This document shows positions 17,325 through 26,094 of a DNA stretch of 64,000 bases, in pieces. The position numbers and the translations under genes were made by a program. A model generated the notes under the pieces. The model was not told the DNA's origin. It did no database searches and saw only the letters and a program-made list of their open reading frames with translations. The first letter of the stretch is position 1; the number at the start of each line of letters is the position of its first letter. The DNA is from Ruegeria conchae (GTDB lineage: Bacteria > Pseudomonadota > Alphaproteobacteria > Rhodobacterales > Rhodobacteraceae): NCBI RefSeq assembly GCF_000192475.1, contig NZ_AEYW01000003.1, positions 62,001 to 126,000 on the forward strand, given 5' to 3'.

Positions 17325-18680
17325 CTACGTGGCGAGCGAGGGCCAGACAGGTTCTGATGATCCAAGCTTTGAGGCGGGTAGGGACCATCGCATCTTGGAA
17401 GTGCCTACAGTCAGTGCTGGTTTCAAACGGTGACCTGCTCCCCATCCGGAATGTTCTTGCACATCCGAATAGTCTGCAGGTAATGCACCGGTGATAACCA
17501 CTTCAGTATCGCTTTTGGCGAGAGTGGCGAGTAGTTCTGCAGTTCGCGCAAGCGAAAGCCGAGCATCCATGACGGCTTGACCGGATGCAGCCTCGGCCAG
17601 AGCCGAAAGAATAGCAGCAGCCATCAAGTATCCAGTCGCGTGATCGAGTGCTTGCACAGGTAGCGGGGTTGGATCGCCGGCCCCGGCCCATTCCATTCCT
17701 GCGTGCGCGATCCCGGCGCTCATCTGGACCAGACTGTCAAAACCCCGGCGTGTGGCCCATGGACCTTGCCAGCCATAGGCGTCCAATGTGACCTCGACCC
17801 TGTTGGGGGCAAGCTGATCACGCTTGGATTTAGCCAATCCAAGCGCGTCGAGGGCACCGGGGCGATACCCATGAACAAATACGTCAGCTTGTCTGAGAAG
17901 TTCCTGAAGTTGTCCAATTCCCGCGGGTGATTTCAGATTCAGATAGGCGCAATGCTTGCCCAGTGAGATGTCGGGAATGACGCCAGGCTCATCCCAGCCA
18001 GGAGGGTCGATCCTAAGGACTTCGGCCCCAAAACCCGCAAGTGTTCTTGTAGAAACCGGCCCTGCCAGTATTCGTGTGAGGTCGAGCACGCGTAGCCCTG
18101 CAAGGGGGCGCTCGACGGTCGCCTGTGGCCGGTCGCGTAGCTTGATATTCCGTGGGCCTTGCCAGCCGATCAATGGTTCACGTGCGAGTACACGTCCCTG
18201 CGGATGGTCATGCCATTCTGCACGACTGCGCATCGCGGCAGCAACCCCACCCTCGGCGACAATTGCGGATTCGAGTTCCGAAATGGCTCTGACTCGGATC
18301 GCGCGTTCAACCGATGACCGATCAGGGTTGACCTCTAGTACATTCAATGCAGCAGTGCGGTGATGCGGCAGATTGGTGTGCAGTCTGATCCAACCGTCTG
18401 AGGCCTGATAGTCTCCTGCGATCGCGTCCCAAAGGTTGGGTATGTCCCATCCGTCAGGTTTGAATGAGTAGCCATACCATAAAGAAGCCAACCGATGGTC
18501 CACGGAAACACCCGGCGGTTCTGGCGACAGGTTGAGCGCAGTCACAAGGCGTGACATTTCCTGACCAACAGCAGCAAAACTGGCCGTTGCCAGTTCCGAG
18601 ACTGCAAAAGCGCTGGGCAACGCGCCCGCCCCGTTGACCCGATATGTGTCAGTTGAAGGGAGGGCGGATAGCAGGCTCAT
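17325..18680 (-). CDS. Family III CoA-transferase (CaiB/BaiF) attached to an ABC importer operon
   Basis: A 451-residue protein. The family III core lies in its C-terminal two thirds: GLRVLDLTRILAGPVSTRTL, GAEVLRIDPPGWDEP, HCAYLNLKSPAG, ADVFVHGYRPGALDALGL and ATGYLMAAAILSAL. The N-terminal ~150 residues are extra for the usual ~400-residue enzyme. The helix that normally supplies the catalytic Asp reads GQAVMDARLSLARTAELL, and by eye the usual Asp position is not clearly kept. The start overlaps the upstream permease stop as ATGA, so it is the last gene of the importer operon. It may move CoA onto an imported carboxylic acid, or be a non-catalytic relative. Confidence 0.82.
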   Translation of the reverse strand: MSLLSALPSTDTYRVNGAGALPSAFAVSELATASFAAVGQEMSRLVTALNLSPEPPGVSVDHRLASLWYGYSFKPDGWDIPNLWDAIAGDYQASDGWIRLHTNLPHHRTAALNVLEVNPDRSSVERAIRVRAISELESAIVAEGGVAAAMRSRAEWHDHPQGRVLAREPLIGWQGPRNIKLRDRPQATVERPLAGLRVLDLTRILAGPVSTRTLAGFGAEVLRIDPPGWDEPGVIPDISLGKHCAYLNLKSPAGIGQLQELLRQADVFVHGYRPGALDALGLAKSKRDQLAPNRVEVTLDAYGWQGPWATRRGFDSLVQMSAGIAHAGMEWAGAGDPTPLPVQALDHATGYLMAAAILSALAEAASGQAVMDARLSLARTAELLATLAKSDTEVVITGALPADYSDVQEHSGWGAGHRLKPALTVGTSKMRWSLPASKLGSSEPVWPSLAT

Positions 18681-19831
18681 TGCTGGTAGGGGTCCAGACT
18701 GTCGCGCAGTCCGTCGCCAAGGAAGTTGAAGGCCAACACGACTACGATGATTGGTAGCATCGGAATCGCCGTCCACGGGTAGATCTCGATCGAAGCAAGG
18801 TTCTGCGCGTCATTTAGCATGACCCCCCAGCTGACTGCCGGTGCGCGCAGGCCAAGACCAAGGAAGCTGAGCGCGGTTTCACCGAGGATCATCGCTGGTA
18901 TCGACAGTGTGGCTGAGGCAATCAGGTGCGACATGAAGTTCGGAAGCAGGTGCTTGCGGATCACGCGACCCGAGCTTGCGCCCATCATCTCGGCGGCGCG
19001 AACATATTCCTCTTCCCGTAACGAAAGGAATTTGGCGCGTACGGATCGGGCAAGGCCGGGCCAGTCGAGTATGCCGAGAATGATCGAGATGATGAAGAAG
19101 ACTGCAACAGGACTCCAATTCGAAGGCACGGCTGCAGACAAAGCCAGCCAAAGCGGGAGTTCCGGAAGGGAACGCAAAATTTCGATCACACGGTTTATGA
19201 CCCAGTCGATGCGCCCACCAAAATACCCTGCCATTGATCCGAACAGGATGCCGAGGAAGAAAGACACTGAGATGCCGATCAGGCCTACGGTCAGCGACAA
19301 TTGTGCGCCGTAAAGAATTCGACTGAAGACGTCACGTCCCAAGCGGTCCGAGCCCCATAGGAACAGCGTCGCGCCTTCAGGTGCACAAAACAGGTGGGTG
19401 TCGGATTTTATCAGGCCTGCCAGTTTGTACTCGGAGCCCTCACAGAAGAACTGGATCGGGCGCGGGTCTTCAGTGTCGGGTACGAACTTCCATTGGAAGG
19501 TTTCAAGGTCCGCTTCTGCAACAATGGGATAGACATAAGGACCTATGAATTCGCCCTCGTGGAACCAGTTGACAGACTGGGGTGGGGCATAGAGGTGCTC
19601 ACCGTTTCTGTCGTTCGGTCCATAGGGGGCGATGAATCCCGCGAAGGGTAGCATCAGATAACACAGCAGCAGGAATATACCTGAAATTAGACCCAGCTTG
19701 TGTGTTCTGAACTTGCGCCAGACCAAGACCCAATTGGGGGCATCGAGATCTGCACGCTCAAGCTGCTGGAGCGAGGCTTGCGGATCAAACGGAGCTTCGT
19801 CGACATAGCGACCATCGGGGCGTTCACTCAT
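18677..19831 (-). CDS. ABC importer permease (OppC/YejE type)
   Basis: A 384-residue inner-membrane permease. A cytoplasmic lead (FRTHKLGLISGIFLLLCYLM) with the first TM is followed by a long periplasmic loop (residues about 65-160) and the BPD transmembrane domain with the EAA loop EEEYVRAAEMMGASSGRVIRK. The long loop and order resemble YejE, the peptide/microcin C importer. It overlaps both neighbours by 4 nt. Confidence 0.9.
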   Translation of the reverse strand: MSERPDGRYVDEAPFDPQASLQQLERADLDAPNWVLVWRKFRTHKLGLISGIFLLLCYLMLPFAGFIAPYGPNDRNGEHLYAPPQSVNWFHEGEFIGPYVYPIVAEADLETFQWKFVPDTEDPRPIQFFCEGSEYKLAGLIKSDTHLFCAPEGATLFLWGSDRLGRDVFSRILYGAQLSLTVGLIGISVSFFLGILFGSMAGYFGGRIDWVINRVIEILRSLPELPLWLALSAAVPSNWSPVAVFFIISIILGILDWPGLARSVRAKFLSLREEEYVRAAEMMGASSGRVIRKHLLPNFMSHLIASATLSIPAMILGETALSFLGLGLRAPAVSWGVMLNDAQNLASIEIYPWTAIPMLPIIVVVLAFNFLGDGLRDSLDPYQQ

Positions 19832-20856
19832 GCTTCTCGCCCCTCATACCGAATGCGCGGGTCAAGCATGACCAGCAGGATGTCCGAGATCATGGTACCA
19901 ATTAGCGTCAGCAAGGCCACGAACATCAGAATGAAAGCAGACAGGAACTGATCCTGTGTTTTAAGCGCGGTTAGCAATGTTGGCCCGATGGTTTGCAGTC
20001 CCAGAACAACCGAGACCAGAACCGAACCTGAAACCATCGAAGGCAGTAGGTTGCCAATATCGGCAACAAAGGGGTTGAAGGCCACCCGCAGCGGGTATTT
20101 CGTCAACATCCGCGACGGGGCCATCCCCTTGGCGATAGCGGTTTCAACATAAGGCTTGCCCAGCTCATCCAGCATGTTGGCACGCAGGCGCTGCATCATA
20201 GCCGAAGCGCCCGAGGTGCCGATGACGAAGGTCGGAACGATCAGGTGAACAAGGATGGATTTCAGCTTGTCCCAGCTCATCGGTTGACCCTCAAAGGAAG
20301 GGTCCATCAGGCCGCCAATTGGCAGGTTAAAGTAGCGATGGCCGTAATAGAACAGGATCAGTGCCAGCAGGAAGTTTGGAGTCGCAAGGCCCAGATACCC
20401 AACAAAAGCAGAGGTATAATCGATCCATGTTCTTGATTTGGCCGCCGCAAGAACACCCAGCGGCAGGGCCACAGCATAGACGAATAGAATGGCAGCCAGA
20501 TTAACCACGACAGTCAACCAGAGCGTATCACCCACGATCTCGCGCACGGGGCGGTCAAATTCGAATGACCAGCCATAATTGCCCTGCAAGAGACCCTCGA
20601 ACCCGTGCGGGCCGGGCCAGAAGCCTATCCAGATCAGATATTGTTCCGGCAACGAACGATCCAGAGAATACTCTTTGCGCAGAAACTCGGCCTTGGCCAC
20701 GCCCGCAGACTGGCCCGAGGCCTGCAACTCAGCGATCTGGTTGCTGAGATAGTCGCCTGGGGGAAGGTTGATGATCACGAAGATCAGTACCGACACCACC
20801 AACAGCGTCAGCAGCATCGTGAAAAAGCGATACACCGCATAGCGCAGCATGACCAT
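19828..20856 (-). CDS. ABC importer permease (OppB/YejB type)
   Basis: A 342-residue permease with an N-terminal TM (FTMLLTLLVVSVLIFVIINL, residues about 12-31), a periplasmic loop and five further helices. The EAA-type loop reads KPYVETAIAKGMAPSRML. GGAG lies 7 nt upstream of ATG 20856; a second ATG at 20850 is possible. It forms the channel with the following OppC-type subunit, and its stop overlaps that gene by 4 nt. Confidence 0.9.
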   Translation of the reverse strand: MVMLRYAVYRFFTMLLTLLVVSVLIFVIINLPPGDYLSNQIAELQASGQSAGVAKAEFLRKEYSLDRSLPEQYLIWIGFWPGPHGFEGLLQGNYGWSFEFDRPVREIVGDTLWLTVVVNLAAILFVYAVALPLGVLAAAKSRTWIDYTSAFVGYLGLATPNFLLALILFYYGHRYFNLPIGGLMDPSFEGQPMSWDKLKSILVHLIVPTFVIGTSGASAMMQRLRANMLDELGKPYVETAIAKGMAPSRMLTKYPLRVAFNPFVADIGNLLPSMVSGSVLVSVVLGLQTIGPTLLTALKTQDQFLSAFILMFVALLTLIGTMISDILLVMLDPRIRYEGREA

Positions 20857-20870
20857 TTAGCTGCTCCTGA

Positions 20871-22784
20871 TCAGTCGGCGAAGAAAAACTCGTCGGGACG
20901 ATGAATGCCGAAATGCGCACCGGGCTCCCAGGCCCACATGGCCTGTTCGGGCACGTTCTTCAGCCGGTTTGACACAACGATGGGCTGCGGTGCGCCGTTA
21001 AGAATACCAATGGCAAACAGCTGATCCGCGTGAATTTTCAGCATCTCAGTCCAGACTGCCGCGCGCTCTTCATCAGTTGTGGCGATTTCCCAGTCATGCG
21101 CGAGTTTCATGAGAAGTTCGGCTTCGGGCATGTCTGGTGGCTCGCCTGATCCTCCAGCTGTCTGGTAATGCTGCCCCCACTTGGGCCAGGCCAGAAAGAC
21201 CTGATCAGTAGGCGCCAGATAGGCAGGTGAGGTGTGCAATTGCGGGATGCCGTCATCCCAGCCAAACCAGACTGAGGCCATCGTGTTGCCCGAGAAGACC
21301 CGATTGCGCAGAATGTCCCGATCCAAAGGGCGCATGACAAGTTCGACACCGATCTCGCGCCAGGTATCCGTAACGATTTGGAGGGCATTTTCTACTTCCT
21401 GCCGTTCGCCGGCAGTTTCAATGATCAACTCCATCGGACGCCCGTCCGGTAGAAGGCGAATACCGTCCTTGTCACGCTCGGTCAATCCAGCCTCATCCAA
21501 CAGCGCATTCGCCATATCGACGTCGTAGTCTGCCCAAGCCTTTGCATTTGCTTCGTCATAGAATGGCGACGCAGGCAAAACCGACATCGCGCCGGGATGG
21601 GCTAGCTTAAAATAGAGCGCTTGATTGATCGTTTTGCGGTCTATTGCGAGGGAAAGGGCCCGGCGGACGCGCACATCACGCAATACGTTGCGCCAGGCTT
21701 CGTCTTCGAAGTTCAGGTTGGGATAGATGGCGATTTGGGAGGCGACCCCGGTCTTCCATAAGAGCGTTTTGTAGTCTCCTTGCGCTTCGCCTTTTTTCAA
21801 GATCGATGCGTCGCGGAATGCCAGCCCACGCCCTTGTAGGTCACTTTCACCCGCGTTGGTCTTGGCCGCGACAAGACCTGGGGCAACAATCTCCATCTCG
21901 ACCACATCGATATAAGGGAGCTGCACTCCTTTTGAATCAACCCTGTGATAGTAGGGGTTGCGGATGAAGCTGTGCCGGATTTTCTTGCCCGAGCTTGCAT
22001 TGAGCCAGGGCTGCAATGTGGGCAATTCGTGATTGTCATATTTGTACAGGTTATCCAACTTGTTATGCAGCGCCGCCCAGCTTTTGACCCGTGCGTCTTC
22101 GACCTGAAAAGCCAGTTCTTCAGGATCGGCAAACTTCTCGTGGTATTTTCTGAGAAATTCTGATGGGCGGTAGATAAACGGTGGGCGTGCCTGTGCAAGA
22201 GATTGCAGAAAATCCGGGTTCGGATTTGCCCACTCGAACACGACGGTCGTTTCGTCAGGGAAAGTGACAGTGGGAGCCTTACCTTCAACCAGCAAAAAAT
22301 CAGGTGGGCCTGATGGGCTGAGCAACTCGTTATTGGCGACGTCTTCCCACCAATATCGGAAATCCTCAGACGTAAACGGAGTGCCGTCCGACCATTTGTG
22401 GCCAGGGCGTAAATTCAAGGTAAACTTGCTATTGTCTTCGTTTTCGAAAGAGGCCAGCAGATCAGGCACGATGTTGTATTCATGGTCAAAGCCGACAAGC
22501 CGCGCATAGCCATAGACCACCATCTGGCGAATGTCCTTGGACCGGGTAACCATGGTTCGCAACGTTCCGCCGGGCGTTCCGAAATCGCGCCCCTTTGCGG
22601 CCAGATCAACGATTAGCGGGTCTTGCGGAATGCGGTCGGCGACAGGTGGCAGCTTTCCACCTTCAACTTCGGCTTCCCAGTAGGGGATTTCCTGAAGATT
22701 GGCCGGGATTTCTGCCGTGGCGGGCAGACCTGCTGCAACGACCAGCGCGGTCGCCAGAAACAAACGATGAGTGGTCTTAAACAT
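20871..22784 (-). CDS. ABC importer substrate-binding protein, family 5
   Basis: A 637-residue periplasmic protein with a signal peptide (HRLFLATALVVAAGLPATA-E) and the SBP_bac_5 pattern: YARLVGFDHEYNIVPDLLAS, FTLNLRPGHKWSDGTPFTSE, ALSLAIDRKTINQALYF and LIIETAGERQEVENAL. The length matches the long YejA-like branch rather than the ~540-residue OppA. The N-terminus overlaps the ATPase gene by 8 nt. The ligand may be a peptide or another amine or acid; it cannot be read from sequence. Confidence 0.9.
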   Translation of the reverse strand: MFKTTHRLFLATALVVAAGLPATAEIPANLQEIPYWEAEVEGGKLPPVADRIPQDPLIVDLAAKGRDFGTPGGTLRTMVTRSKDIRQMVVYGYARLVGFDHEYNIVPDLLASFENEDNSKFTLNLRPGHKWSDGTPFTSEDFRYWWEDVANNELLSPSGPPDFLLVEGKAPTVTFPDETTVVFEWANPNPDFLQSLAQARPPFIYRPSEFLRKYHEKFADPEELAFQVEDARVKSWAALHNKLDNLYKYDNHELPTLQPWLNASSGKKIRHSFIRNPYYHRVDSKGVQLPYIDVVEMEIVAPGLVAAKTNAGESDLQGRGLAFRDASILKKGEAQGDYKTLLWKTGVASQIAIYPNLNFEDEAWRNVLRDVRVRRALSLAIDRKTINQALYFKLAHPGAMSVLPASPFYDEANAKAWADYDVDMANALLDEAGLTERDKDGIRLLPDGRPMELIIETAGERQEVENALQIVTDTWREIGVELVMRPLDRDILRNRVFSGNTMASVWFGWDDGIPQLHTSPAYLAPTDQVFLAWPKWGQHYQTAGGSGEPPDMPEAELLMKLAHDWEIATTDEERAAVWTEMLKIHADQLFAIGILNGAPQPIVVSNRLKNVPEQAMWAWEPGAHFGIHRPDEFFFAD

Positions 22785-24549
22785 GGCAACGTACCTTATG
22801 GCCGGGCTCCAACTCTACCAGCGAGGGTATCACGGTGTCGGAAAATCGAAAGGCGTCATCCCAACTGTCGGGCGAACCCGCGCCCAAAGCAACCAGTTTC
22901 AGGTCTATCGGACGATTGATATCCGGTTCGGGCTGGGCGGCGATCAATGCCTTTGTGTAAGGATGACGTGGATTATAGAAGAGAGTTTCAGGTGGGGCTT
23001 GTTCAACCACCAGCCCCCGACGCATTACGGCAACTTCATCAGCGATGCGCGCGACAACGGCGAGATCATGCGAGATGAACAGGTAAGACAGGTTCAGACT
23101 GTCTTGCAGGTTTTCGAGCAGGGTCAAAATTTGATCCTGCACAGATACATCTAAGGCCGAAGTAGGCTCGTCACAAACGATCAAAGCCGGGTCCAACATC
23201 ATCGCGCGGGCGATAGACAGACGTTGCCGCTGCCCGCCTGAAAACGCGTGCGGATAACGTTTGAGCATGTCCGCGTTCAGTCCGACCCTCTGTAACATTT
23301 CGGCTGCTTTGTCGCGCTGTTCGGCCACTGTCCCGAGGCGGTGAATTTCCAACGGTTCGGTCATCGCATCCTGAATGCGCATTCGGGGGCTAAGTGAACT
23401 GTAGGGGTCCTGAAACACCATCTGCGCCTTGCGCTGGAAGGCAGTACGCTCAGCACGCGTCATGTTGTGAACTGTGAGCGGCTCGGCTTCCTTGTTTGTC
23501 CGGAACAGCACTTCTCCGCCAGGGTCCGGCAGTTCGGCACCCAGAGCGATACGCGCTGCGGTGGTTTTGCCCGATCCGCTTTCGCCTACGATTGCAAGTG
23601 TTTTGCCGCGCGCCAGCTTCATATCGACACCGCGGCAAGCGTGGATCAGCTTGTCGGCTCTCCAGCCTTTGCTGGACCGCATCGTGTAGGTCTTCGAAAC
23701 CCCGGTCATCTGCAATATCAGGTCTTCATCGGGCATCGGCATGCCCACCGCATCCTGGTCAGGTATTTCTGGTGCTGCATCGAACAGTTGCTGGGTGTAG
23801 GGATGGGCCGGGTCGTTCAGGATCAGGGCGGCTGGACCGGCCTCCATCACACGACCTTTGTGCATGACAACAACCTGCTCGGCCATGTTGGCGACGACAC
23901 CCAAATCATGCGTGACCAGAATTAGCGCCATACCGGTTTCACGCTGCAGTTCTTTGATGAGCCCAAGAACCTGCGCCTGAGTTGTTACATCCAGCGCAGT
24001 GGTTGGTTCGTCCGCGATGAGCAATTCAGGTTTGGAAACCATCGCCATCGCGATCATGGCCCGCTGTCGCATGCCACCGGACAATTCAAACGGATAGCTG
24101 TCATAGGCGCGGGCCGGGTCGGGAAAGCCCACCCGTTCAAATTGCGTCAGTACTTCTTTGCGTGCCTCAGATTCAGATGCGCCGCGGTGCAGCCAAAGAA
24201 CTTCGCTGACCTGGTTTCCAATTTTGTGAAGCGGAGAGAGCGAGCGCATCGGCTCCTGAAAGATCATCGACACCCGATTGCCTCGAATGTCACGCATTTG
24301 ACGTTCACTGAGTTGAGTTAACTCCGCCGTGCCTCTGGAATCGTTCAGGGTAATCGTACCGCTACGGATTTGAGCAGTACGGGGCAGGATGCGCAGAGCA
24401 GCGCGACACGAAATCGTCTTGCCCGATCCAGATTCACCAACCAATGCAAGTGTCTGTCCAGGCTCGACATCAAAGCTGACATCTTGAACCACGGAAGGAC
24501 CCTTGCCGAAGCCGATGCTGAGATTCCGAACGGACAACAACGCACTCAT
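22777..24549 (-). CDS. ABC importer ATPase with two nucleotide-binding domains
   Basis: A 590-residue fusion of two Opp-type ATPases (OppD+OppF, as in YejF). Domain 1 has Walker A GESGSGKT near residue 36, signature [15 protein letters not shown] and Walker [13 protein letters not shown]. Domain 2 has Walker [17 protein letters not shown] near residue 317, signature [15 protein letters not shown] and Walker [13 protein letters not shown]. Both sites look intact. It is the first gene of the five-gene importer operon. Confidence 0.92.
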   Translation of the reverse strand: MSALLSVRNLSIGFGKGPSVVQDVSFDVEPGQTLALVGESGSGKTISCRAALRILPRTAQIRSGTITLNDSRGTAELTQLSERQMRDIRGNRVSMIFQEPMRSLSPLHKIGNQVSEVLWLHRGASESEARKEVLTQFERVGFPDPARAYDSYPFELSGGMRQRAMIAMAMVSKPELLIADEPTTALDVTTQAQVLGLIKELQRETGMALILVTHDLGVVANMAEQVVVMHKGRVMEAGPAALILNDPAHPYTQQLFDAAPEIPDQDAVGMPMPDEDLILQMTGVSKTYTMRSSKGWRADKLIHACRGVDMKLARGKTLAIVGESGSGKTTAARIALGAELPDPGGEVLFRTNKEAEPLTVHNMTRAERTAFQRKAQMVFQDPYSSLSPRMRIQDAMTEPLEIHRLGTVAEQRDKAAEMLQRVGLNADMLKRYPHAFSGGQRQRLSIARAMMLDPALIVCDEPTSALDVSVQDQILTLLENLQDSLNLSYLFISHDLAVVARIADEVAVMRRGLVVEQAPPETLFYNPRHPYTKALIAAQPEPDINRPIDLKLVALGAGSPDSWDDAFRFSDTVIPSLVELEPGHKVRCHV

Positions 24550-24777
24550 GCGGGTTTTCCACCCGTCTGGCCGCTAGCTAACATCGGCTTTGTGAACTCC
24601 CTGTCTTTTTTCGTAGTTTCGCGCGGTTCGGGCGAGGTAGTCAAACACCTTCTGCACCTGAAACGTCGCGGAATCGTGAATTCTTGGCGGTGCGCCTACA
24701 CATTCCCTTGAGAATTTGTCACTACCTGATCGAAAGGCACACGTAAGGTGCCGTGTTTACAAATAGGGGTAATCGTT

Positions 24778-25275
24778 GTGCCGGAAGCTCAAAGTCGTCT
24801 AGATTTGTTCATTGATCGCATGGTCTCGCAGCGTGCTTGTTTGGATTATGCAATCGCGCAGACCACCGGGCATGAAGGCCCGGTATTTGAGCTTGGGCTG
24901 GGAAATGGGCGCACTTATCATCACATGGTTCAGCATATAAAGGACCGCCCAGTTTATGTTTTTGAACGTGCGGTCGCCTCGCACCCCGATTCAACCCCGC
25001 CCGATGATCGCGTAATTTTGGGTGACGTGCGTGAAACGCTACCCGCATCAGTCGCGCAGTTTGGCGCGTCGGCCAGTCTGATCCACGCCGATCTAGGAGG
25101 ACATAACCGGCAAAAGAACGATACATTTGCCCGTCTCGTCTCACCTTTGATCGAGCCGCTATTGGCGCGAGGTGGGCTGATGGTCTCGAGTGATCGTATG
25201 TATTTCGAGGATCTGACCGAGCTGCCGCTGCCTAGTGGTGCGGTTGAGGGTCGCTGCTTCATCTATCAACGCTGA
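24778..25275 (+). CDS. Small class I SAM-dependent methyltransferase, paralogue
   Basis: A 165-residue protein with SAM loop VFELGLGNGRTYHHM, VYVFERAVASHPDSTPP and IHADLGGHN. It aligns along its length with the product of 7972-8448 (LGLGNGRTY, HP-STPP, GG-L-S near the end). The GTG at 24778 is chosen because GGGG lies 8 nt before it and the N-terminus then matches the paralogue (SRLDLFIDRM / SRLDSMLRRL); a GTG at 24748 is possible. It is a single gene after the importer's divergent promoter. The substrate is unknown. Confidence 0.78.
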   Translation: MPEAQSRLDLFIDRMVSQRACLDYAIAQTTGHEGPVFELGLGNGRTYHHMVQHIKDRPVYVFERAVASHPDSTPPDDRVILGDVRETLPASVAQFGASASLIHADLGGHNRQKNDTFARLVSPLIEPLLARGGLMVSSDRMYFEDLTELPLPSGAVEGRCFIYQR

Positions 25276-25366
25276 TCTGCCGTGGGGTCAATTTGTGATC
25301 GGACTCGCGCTGTAGCACTGGGGCGGTCTAACGTTTGGGGTGTGAAGCCTCAGAGGGGATCGTCAA

Positions 25367-25996
25367 ATGCTGTTCTATGATTGCTCGACCGCGCCCAGCC
25401 CACGCCGTGCCCGGATGTTTATTGCAGAGAAAGGGTTGAATATTGAGACGCGCGAAATCTCGATCGCAAGTGGCGAGCAACTGAGTGATGCCTTTCGGGC
25501 GGTGAACCCCGGCGCGACGATCCCGGTGCTGATCACGGATGAAGGTTCTGTGCTCACCGAAAATCTCGGCATTGCAGCCTATCTCGAAGCGCGTTTTCCT
25601 GAGCCTGCGTTGATGGGTCGAACAGAGGATGAAAAGGGCAAAGTTCTGATGTGGAACGCCATTGCCGAGCAGCAATGCGGTGCGCCGATTGCCGAGACGT
25701 TGCGCAATACCCATCCCTCGTTCAAAGACCGCGCCATTACAGGCCCCGCGAACTATGCGCAGATTCCCGAACTAGCGCAGCGCGGAACTGCACGGGTGGG
25801 CGCGTTTTTTGATTTACTAGAGGCCCGTCTGCGCGAAAATGATTTCGTATCAGGGGGCGCGTTCACGCTCGCTGACATCACCACATTTGTATTTGTCGAT
25901 TTTGCACGTGTCATCAAGATGCGCATTCCTGACGACAACACAGCCACACAAGCTTGGTTTGATTCCATCCGCGCGCGACCAAGTGCCCGGATTTAA
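25367..25996 (+). CDS. Glutathione S-transferase
   Basis: A 209-residue cytosolic GST: N-terminal thioredoxin fold with FYDCSTAPSPRRARMFIAEK, the glutathione-contact loop NPGATIPVL and ENLGIAAYLEARFP, then the helical domain with GGAFTLADITTFVFVDFA. It could conjugate or dehalogenate electrophiles. It sits before the N-methyl catabolic operon but is separated by a dyad-rich promoter, so it is probably a separate unit. Confidence 0.9.
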   Translation: MLFYDCSTAPSPRRARMFIAEKGLNIETREISIASGEQLSDAFRAVNPGATIPVLITDEGSVLTENLGIAAYLEARFPEPALMGRTEDEKGKVLMWNAIAEQQCGAPIAETLRNTHPSFKDRAITGPANYAQIPELAQRGTARVGAFFDLLEARLRENDFVSGGAFTLADITTFVFVDFARVIKMRIPDDNTATQAWFDSIRARPSARI

Positions 25997-26022
25997 CGCG
26001 CGTTTTTATACAAGGCACAGAA

Positions 26023-26043
26023 CTGTACAGAAATGTCTAGACA
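26023..26043. promoter_or_regulatory. Palindromes before the demethylation operon, candidate TetR operator
   Basis: CTGTACAG (26023-26030) and TGTCTAGACA (26034-26043) are adjacent perfect palindromes, 51 bp before the first operon ATG. A second GTCTAG lies at 26058-26063. They are well placed for the TetR regulator encoded within the operon at 30045, by inference only. Confidence 0.4.
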
Positions 26044-26094
26044 GAAGTGAACAGTGCGTCTAGCGTCCCCAGCGAGTCATCCAGGGAGGTTGGG

